15,913 bases of DNA, taken from positions 1 through 15,913 of the forward strand of contig DNXB01000545.1 of assembly GCA_003506995.1 (NCBI GenBank). The letters are read 5' to 3'. The notes below the pieces were generated by a model. It saw only the letters and a list, made by a program, of their open reading frames with translations, searched no databases and was not told the DNA's origin. The position numbers and the translations under genes were made by a program. This document shows positions 12,627 through 15,913 of the stretch, one piece after another. This DNA is from Verrucomicrobiales bacterium (lineage in GTDB: Bacteria > Verrucomicrobiota > Verrucomicrobiia > Verrucomicrobiales > Verrucomicrobiaceae). Position 1 is the first letter of the stretch. The number at the start of each line of letters is the position of its first letter.

Positions 12627-13154
12627 CTATCTGGCCGTCCGGCCCGCATTAGCACCGCCGCCAGATGGACGGCTGCCCGCCTCGCGGTCAAGGACAAGGA
12701 GGCTGGCGGGGTCGTTGCCGGCGAGTTTGAGGCGGTCGAGCATGTCGCGCACGATCTTCTCCTCTTCCATCTGCTCGTTGAGGAACCAGAGCAGGAGGTT
12801 CTTCGAGGCGTGGTCTTTGACCTGCTCGGCAACCTCATAGAGATCGTTGATCTGCTGGGTGACCTTCTCCTCCTGCTTCAGGCTCTGTTGGAAGACATCG
12901 AGCGGTGACTTGAAGTCCGCCTTCGGTTTGGCGATGGGCTGGAGCTCGACCTTGGCGTCACGGTCGGCGAGATACTGGTAAAATTTCAGCGCATGCATGG
13001 TTTCCTCGCGGCTCTGGGTGAACATCCACTGGGCAAAGCCCGCGTACGGCGTCTGCTCAAACCACGCGGCCATGGCGAGGTAAACATAGCTGGAGCCCAT
13101 CTCGTTGTTGATCTGCTCGTTAAGGAGCTTGGTGAGTTTGGAATTGAGTGTCAT
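12627..13154 (-). CDS. Non-haem bacterial ferritin (FtnA-like)
   Basis: An iron-storage protein: 24 subunits form a shell that oxidises Fe(II) and stores it as ferric mineral. The 175-residue four-helix-bundle sequence keeps the ferroxidase ligands: Glu18 (NNEM), Glu51 and His54 (REETMHALKFY), Glu95 (KQEEK), and Gln128 and Glu131 (NEQMEEE). These fit E. coli FtnA E17/E50/H53/E94/Q127/E130 with a shift of one. ATG 13154 is chosen because family similarity starts at MTLNSKLTKLL; an upstream start (13205) would add 17 unlikely residues. The last 25 residues are an unusual Gly/Ser/Arg/Ala-rich tail not typical of ferritins. The stop lies 7 nt from that of the convergent carboxypeptidase gene. No Fur box was recognised upstream. 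The 160 nt before the MFS gene show nothing I can name. Confidence 0.94.
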   Translation of the reverse strand: MTLNSKLTKLLNEQINNEMGSSYVYLAMAAWFEQTPYAGFAQWMFTQSREETMHALKFYQYLADRDAKVELQPIAKPKADFKSPLDVFQQSLKQEEKVTQQINDLYEVAEQVKDHASKNLLLWFLNEQMEEEKIVRDMLDRLKLAGNDPASLLVLDREAGSRPSGGGANAGRTAR

Positions 13155-13315
13155 GACGTGCGTTGGGTTGGGTGTGGAGTGATTGAACCAGCAGTGGGAA
13201 CGCAACGCAAGGCTGCTCGGATGGTTTTTTTACAGGCAAAAACCGCCGCAGGACAGAGTGCCGGACGATTCGCTTTCCTTTGGCCCGGCCTGCGCCACGA
13301 TGAGCGCCTCCCGCG

Positions 13316-14593
13316 ATGCCCCAGCCTGCCGCATCCCCCCTTCATGAGCACCACCCGCAGGTCGTGCGACGGAATTTTCTCTGTCACTGCCTCGAAGGCG
13401 GGCTGTACATGGGCGGCGTGGCGTTCCTCCAACCGGAGACGGTGATGCCAAAGATGGTGGAGCAGCTCGGCGGACGCTCCGCCATCATCGCCATCATGCC
13501 GGCGCTGCTGCCGGCGGCCTTCGCCATGGCGGGGCTGTTTGTGTCTCCCCTGGTGGAGCGGCTGACGCGCTTCAAACCGTGGGTGATGACCTTCGGCCTG
13601 CTGCAGCGGCTGCCCTATCTCGTCGCCGGTCTGGTGCTGTGGTTCATGCAGGATGCAGGACCGTGGCTGCTGCCGGTCGTGGTGCTGACGCCGGTCATCT
13701 CCGGCCTTGTCGGCGGCATCGGCATGGTGGCGTGGATGGAAATGGTCACGCGCATGGTGCCGGAACGTGCGCGCGCGGCAGGCTGGGCGACGCGCTACAT
13801 CACGCAGGCATGCATCGGCATGGGAGCGGGCGCGGTGATCCAGCAGGTGCTCACGCATGCGCCAGGGCAGCGCGGCTACGCGGTGCTGCATTTGATCACC
13901 TTCGCGTTTTTGATGCTGTCCTGGATTTCGCAGGCGTTCATGCGGGAACTGCCCGCCGCGCGTCATTACCACCCGCCCACCGGCTCTTACTGGGGCTATT
14001 TGAAAGGCCTGCCGGGCCTGCTTGCCGCCCAGCCGCGGCTGCTGCGGCTCATCGCGGTGCGTTTCACCGGCATGGGTTATCTCATGGTCGTCTCCTTCCT
14101 CACGCTGCACGCGCTGCACACCACCGGCCGCCCGGAGGCCGACGAGGGGCACTTCGTCTCGTTTCAAAACATCGGCACCATCCTCGGCAGCCTGCTGGCC
14201 GCGTGGCTGGGCTATCACAGCGGTGGGAAGGTGCTCCTCATCCTCTCCCGCCTCATCTGCGTGGTGTTCTGCGTGTGGGTGTGCCTGACGCAGTCATTCA
14301 GCGGCTTCACCGCCGCCTACTTCGTGCTTGGTTTCGGCCTGTTCCTCGACCGTGTGGGGGATCTGACGCTCACCGCCGAGCTGTGCCCGCCGGAACGCCG
14401 CTCCACGCTCCAGGCCATGCTCGGCTTCTGCAATGTGTGGGCGCTGCTGCTGGCCACGAGCCTGGGCGGCGTGATTTATTCGCTCAGCGGCTCGTTTCAC
14501 CTCGTCGCGGCGCTCGCGGCGGTGTTTTCACTGTCTTCGATTCTGATCCTGCGCGGAATCGCCGAGCCGCGTGGTGAAAACGGGAGAAGCTGA
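13316..14593 (+). CDS. Major facilitator superfamily (MFS) transporter
   Basis: A 425-residue integral membrane protein with the hydrophobic pattern of 12 TM helices in two halves: hydrophobic segments at about 24-38, 56-79, 88-110, 116-140, 160-178, 189-207, then after a cytosolic loop (208-243) at 245-267, 283-300, 304-325, 332-352, 366-388 and 393-413. An MFS-like charged loop after the second helix (VERLTRFKPW, 80-89) and PERARAAGWATRY (149-161) between helices 4 and 5 support the assignment. The substrate is unknown. ATG 13316 gives a short soluble N-terminus; an ATG at 13300 is out of frame. The stop codon abuts that of the convergent ClpS gene with no gap. Confidence 0.87.
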   Translation: MPQPAASPLHEHHPQVVRRNFLCHCLEGGLYMGGVAFLQPETVMPKMVEQLGGRSAIIAIMPALLPAAFAMAGLFVSPLVERLTRFKPWVMTFGLLQRLPYLVAGLVLWFMQDAGPWLLPVVVLTPVISGLVGGIGMVAWMEMVTRMVPERARAAGWATRYITQACIGMGAGAVIQQVLTHAPGQRGYAVLHLITFAFLMLSWISQAFMRELPAARHYHPPTGSYWGYLKGLPGLLAAQPRLLRLIAVRFTGMGYLMVVSFLTLHALHTTGRPEADEGHFVSFQNIGTILGSLLAAWLGYHSGGKVLLILSRLICVVFCVWVCLTQSFSGFTAAYFVLGFGLFLDRVGDLTLTAELCPPERRSTLQAMLGFCNVWALLLATSLGGVIYSLSGSFHLVAALAAVFSLSSILILRGIAEPRGENGRS

Positions 14594-14965
14594 TCACTCC
14601 GAGCACTCGATGGTCGCCCGCATCGAGACCTGGCACCCAGGCACGCGTTTGTCCGGCCCGTAATCCTCGACCTGCTGCTGGCGCAGTTCCGCCAGCTCCT
14701 TGTGAACCGTGGCCACGACAACTCGCCCGCTGGCATGCACTTCCTTCGCCATTTTCAGCGCCAGATCATGCCCATGGCCAAAAATCGCGCCCAGCATCTC
14801 GATGACATACTCATGCGTGTGGGCATCATCATCCCACAGGATCACATGCCAAGGCGGCTCCAACGCCGGCGGAGCCGTTTGCGGCAGCGAGCGCGGCTTG
14901 TGCGGGGCCACCCGGGGCCGGGGCGGCGCGGCCGGGGCACTGCGAATTTCGACAGAAGAAGACAT
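14594..14965 (-). CDS. clpS: ClpS-like ATP-dependent protease adaptor, divergent N-degron pocket
   Basis: ClpS delivers N-degron substrates to ClpAP in the cytosol. The 123-residue protein has a Pro/Arg-rich N-terminal extension (1-37) and a ClpS core (38-120): PPWHVILWDDDAHTHEYVIE, then MAKEVHASGRVVVATVHKE, then a last strand SMRATIE. The canonical Asn-Asp-Asp of the substrate pocket (E. coli N34-D35-D36) reads Asp45-Asp46-Asp47. The gatekeeper Met40 corresponds to His51, while the pocket His66 is kept (His77). I recall this DDD form as a separate clade in Planctomycetes and Verrucomicrobia, so specificity may differ from classical ClpS. ATG 14965 has a strong AGGAGG just upstream (2-nt gap, close). 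No clpA is in the window. The stop codon abuts that of the convergent MFS gene. Confidence 0.88.
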   Translation of the reverse strand: MSSSVEIRSAPAAPPRPRVAPHKPRSLPQTAPPALEPPWHVILWDDDAHTHEYVIEMLGAIFGHGHDLALKMAKEVHASGRVVVATVHKELAELRQQQVEDYGPDKRVPGCQVSMRATIECSE

Positions 14966-15102
14966 CGCCTCCTATTATGCCCCGGTCTCGTCTTCTCTCA
15001 AGCGCCACCCCGCGCGCCTGCGCATGCGATTTCATCCTCATGCTTTGCTCCACATCACTGAATGCTTGCCTTGAGACGGGAAAGCGTGGCAATCTGCCCG
15101 CC

Positions 15103-15360
15103 ATGAATCCTTCCATCTGCCGCGCGCTCAGCACGATTTGTTTCCAAGGGGGCATCCTGTCCATCCTGCTCTCCATCTGGATCTGGTGGTTCCTCAACGG
15201 TGACTCACCCGAGGAGCAGGCGCATGCCGAGCGTTTCGGCATTTTCATCGGCCTGTGGGCGCCCACGCTGCTGATCCTCTCCAACCGCTTCGACCGCTAC
15301 GCGGACAAAGCCAGGTATGTGCCGGGTTTGAACGAGGAAGAGACCAAGGAAAAAACGTGA
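15103..15360 (+). CDS. Small conserved-looking membrane protein with two TM helices
   Basis: An 85-residue protein with two hydrophobic segments, about 17-32 (GGILSILLSIWIWWFL) and 46-60 (FGIFIGLWAPTLLIL), joined by an acidic loop (NGDSPEEQ) and followed by a charged C-terminus (RFDRYADKARY...EEETKEKT). The second segment with LWAPTLLILSNRF looks like a small membrane-protein family I have seen in other bacteria, but I know no function. ATG 15103 is preferred over 14977, whose extra 42 residues are Cys/Arg-rich and do not look like protein. The segment 14966-15102 upstream shows no clear promoter. It ends 6 nt before the convergent GYF_2 gene's stop. Confidence 0.7.
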   Translation: MNPSICRALSTICFQGGILSILLSIWIWWFLNGDSPEEQAHAERFGIFIGLWAPTLLILSNRFDRYADKARYVPGLNEEETKEKT

Positions 15361-15366
15361 CATCCC

Positions 15367-15913
15367 TCACAGCGGCTCCCGCCCCGTCGCCTCGATGAAC
15401 TGCTGGCGCAGGCTGTTGTAGGCATGCTGCCACTCATCCACCACGCGCTGCAGTTCCATCACCTGCCGCTCCAGCGTGCCGATGCGCGACTGCTGCGAGG
15501 CATCTCCCGGCAGTTTTTTGTCATCCGGCCACTGGGTGCCGACAAAGGTCGTGGCCGCGCTGCGCATGTGCTGCGGGCTGGCCTGGAACCAGGACAGATC
15601 AGCCAGACGCTTCTCCGTGTTGTCCAGGCAGTTGATGATCGTCACATTTTCGTCGATCTCGCCCGTCGCGAGGAATTCCTGAATCGTCGCCACATTCGTC
15701 GGACCGTAGAGGTAATTGTCCGGCATCTGCACCAGCAGGTCCATCTGCAGCTCGGCGATCATCGGCGCGCGCTGCCAGCTCATGCGGTTGTCACTGGAAA
15801 TCTTGTCCAGCGGGGAAATCTTCGCGTCAGCCGCCCACCCGCGCAGGGTTTCGAGGTTGATCGGGCCATAAACTTCCTTGTCGGAAGCCTTGAGGAGGTG
15901 CCAGGTGCGTTCG
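15367..15913 (-). CDS. GYF_2-domain protein with C-terminal coiled coil (5' end outside window)
   Basis: The minus-strand frame stays open from the TGA at 15369-15367 to the window edge, giving at least 181 residues. It begins at the edge with WHLLKASDKEVYGPINLETL, then WAADAKISPLD, a typical GYF_2 domain (W-x-x-x-K...GP...L..W...G.I....). A second, more divergent copy follows (YLYGPTNVATIQEFLATGEI, then DENVTI). After a Trp/Gln-rich linker the last 45 residues are heptad-like (TLERQVMELQRVVDEWQHAY), a probable coiled coil. GYF_2 domains are thought to mediate protein interactions or membrane association; the partner is unknown. The internal ATG at 15783 is not the start, because domain 1 lies upstream of it. 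The true N-terminus, perhaps with another domain, is missing. Confidence 0.8.
   Translation of the reverse strand, partial: ERTWHLLKASDKEVYGPINLETLRGWAADAKISPLDKISSDNRMSWQRAPMIAELQMDLLVQMPDNYLYGPTNVATIQEFLATGEIDENVTIINCLDNTEKRLADLSWFQASPQHMRSAATTFVGTQWPDDKKLPGDASQQSRIGTLERQVMELQRVVDEWQHAYNSLRQQFIEATGREPL

Noticed and set aside
12622..12647. GCGGGC/GCCCGC hairpin as terminator between the carboxypeptidase and ferritin genes
   Set aside because: It has a 14-nt loop, a 6-bp stem and no T-run, and overlaps the ferritin coding end; too weak to call.
14966..15000. Housekeeping promoter TTGAGA-N16-CATAAT directly upstream of clpS
   Set aside because: Transcription would start at about the ATG and exclude the strong AGGAGG site, so both cannot be used; the AGGAGG is the better signal.
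1..15913. CRISPR array, tRNA, rRNA, riboswitch, transposase, integrase or phage genes
   Set aside because: No regularly spaced direct repeats, cloverleaf, conserved rRNA or mobile-element genes were seen on either strand.

Overview
The window looks like a chromosomal segment of a high-GC member of the Verrucomicrobiota, probably a Prosthecobacter/Verrucomicrobium-like lineage of Verrucomicrobiales. This rests on recalled family resemblance, not a search. Supporting features are a PVC-type ECF sigma factor, a Hanks-type kinase with a DWG (not DFG) motif fused to a beta-propeller, large secreted FG-GAP/PKD and TSP3 proteins, a divergent ClpS with a DDD motif, two kinds of short-unit inverted repeats of a style I recall from PVC genomes, and few Shine-Dalgarno sites (only the genes starting at 5310 and 14965 have a clear one).

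Layout. Positions 1-494 hold the end of fabV. Positions 495-865 hold no convincing gene, only a possible relic and a terminator. Positions 866-8813 form the most interesting block: a secreted TSP3-repeat protein (-), an ECF sigma factor (+), a secreted FG-GAP/PKD protein (-) and a transmembrane Ser/Thr kinase with a WD40-like propeller (+). Each secreted-protein gene is divergent from a regulator gene. Positions 8994-10789 (-) hold a polyisoprenyl-phosphate sugar transferase followed by a small VOC protein. Positions 10852-12619 (+) are aroD and an S11 D-Ala-D-Ala carboxypeptidase lipoprotein, 1 nt apart. The rest is housekeeping in convergent pairs: ferritin (-), an MFS transporter (+), a ClpS-like adaptor (-), a two-TM small protein (+) and a GYF_2-domain protein (-) cut by the window edge.

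Main observation. Three of the four genes in the 866-8813 block share a two-part asymmetric motif, TGAAAC-N14-CGGGMCTG, 32-50 nt upstream of the start codon. The three are the TSP3 protein, the FG-GAP/PKD protein and the kinase. I found no other copy by eye, and none upstream of the sigma gene. The layout fits an ECF promoter, so I propose a local regulon in which the sigma factor drives the kinase and the two secreted proteins. The kinase may in turn activate the sigma factor, as in the EcfP/PknT pair of Vibrio. No anti-sigma gene is visible. The promoter motif is seen in the sequence; the regulatory wiring is inference.

A second notable point is an 83-nt inverted repeat built from heptamer units. 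It lies in frame inside the kinase activation segment, and a different inverted repeat built from 9-nt units follows the kinase gene.
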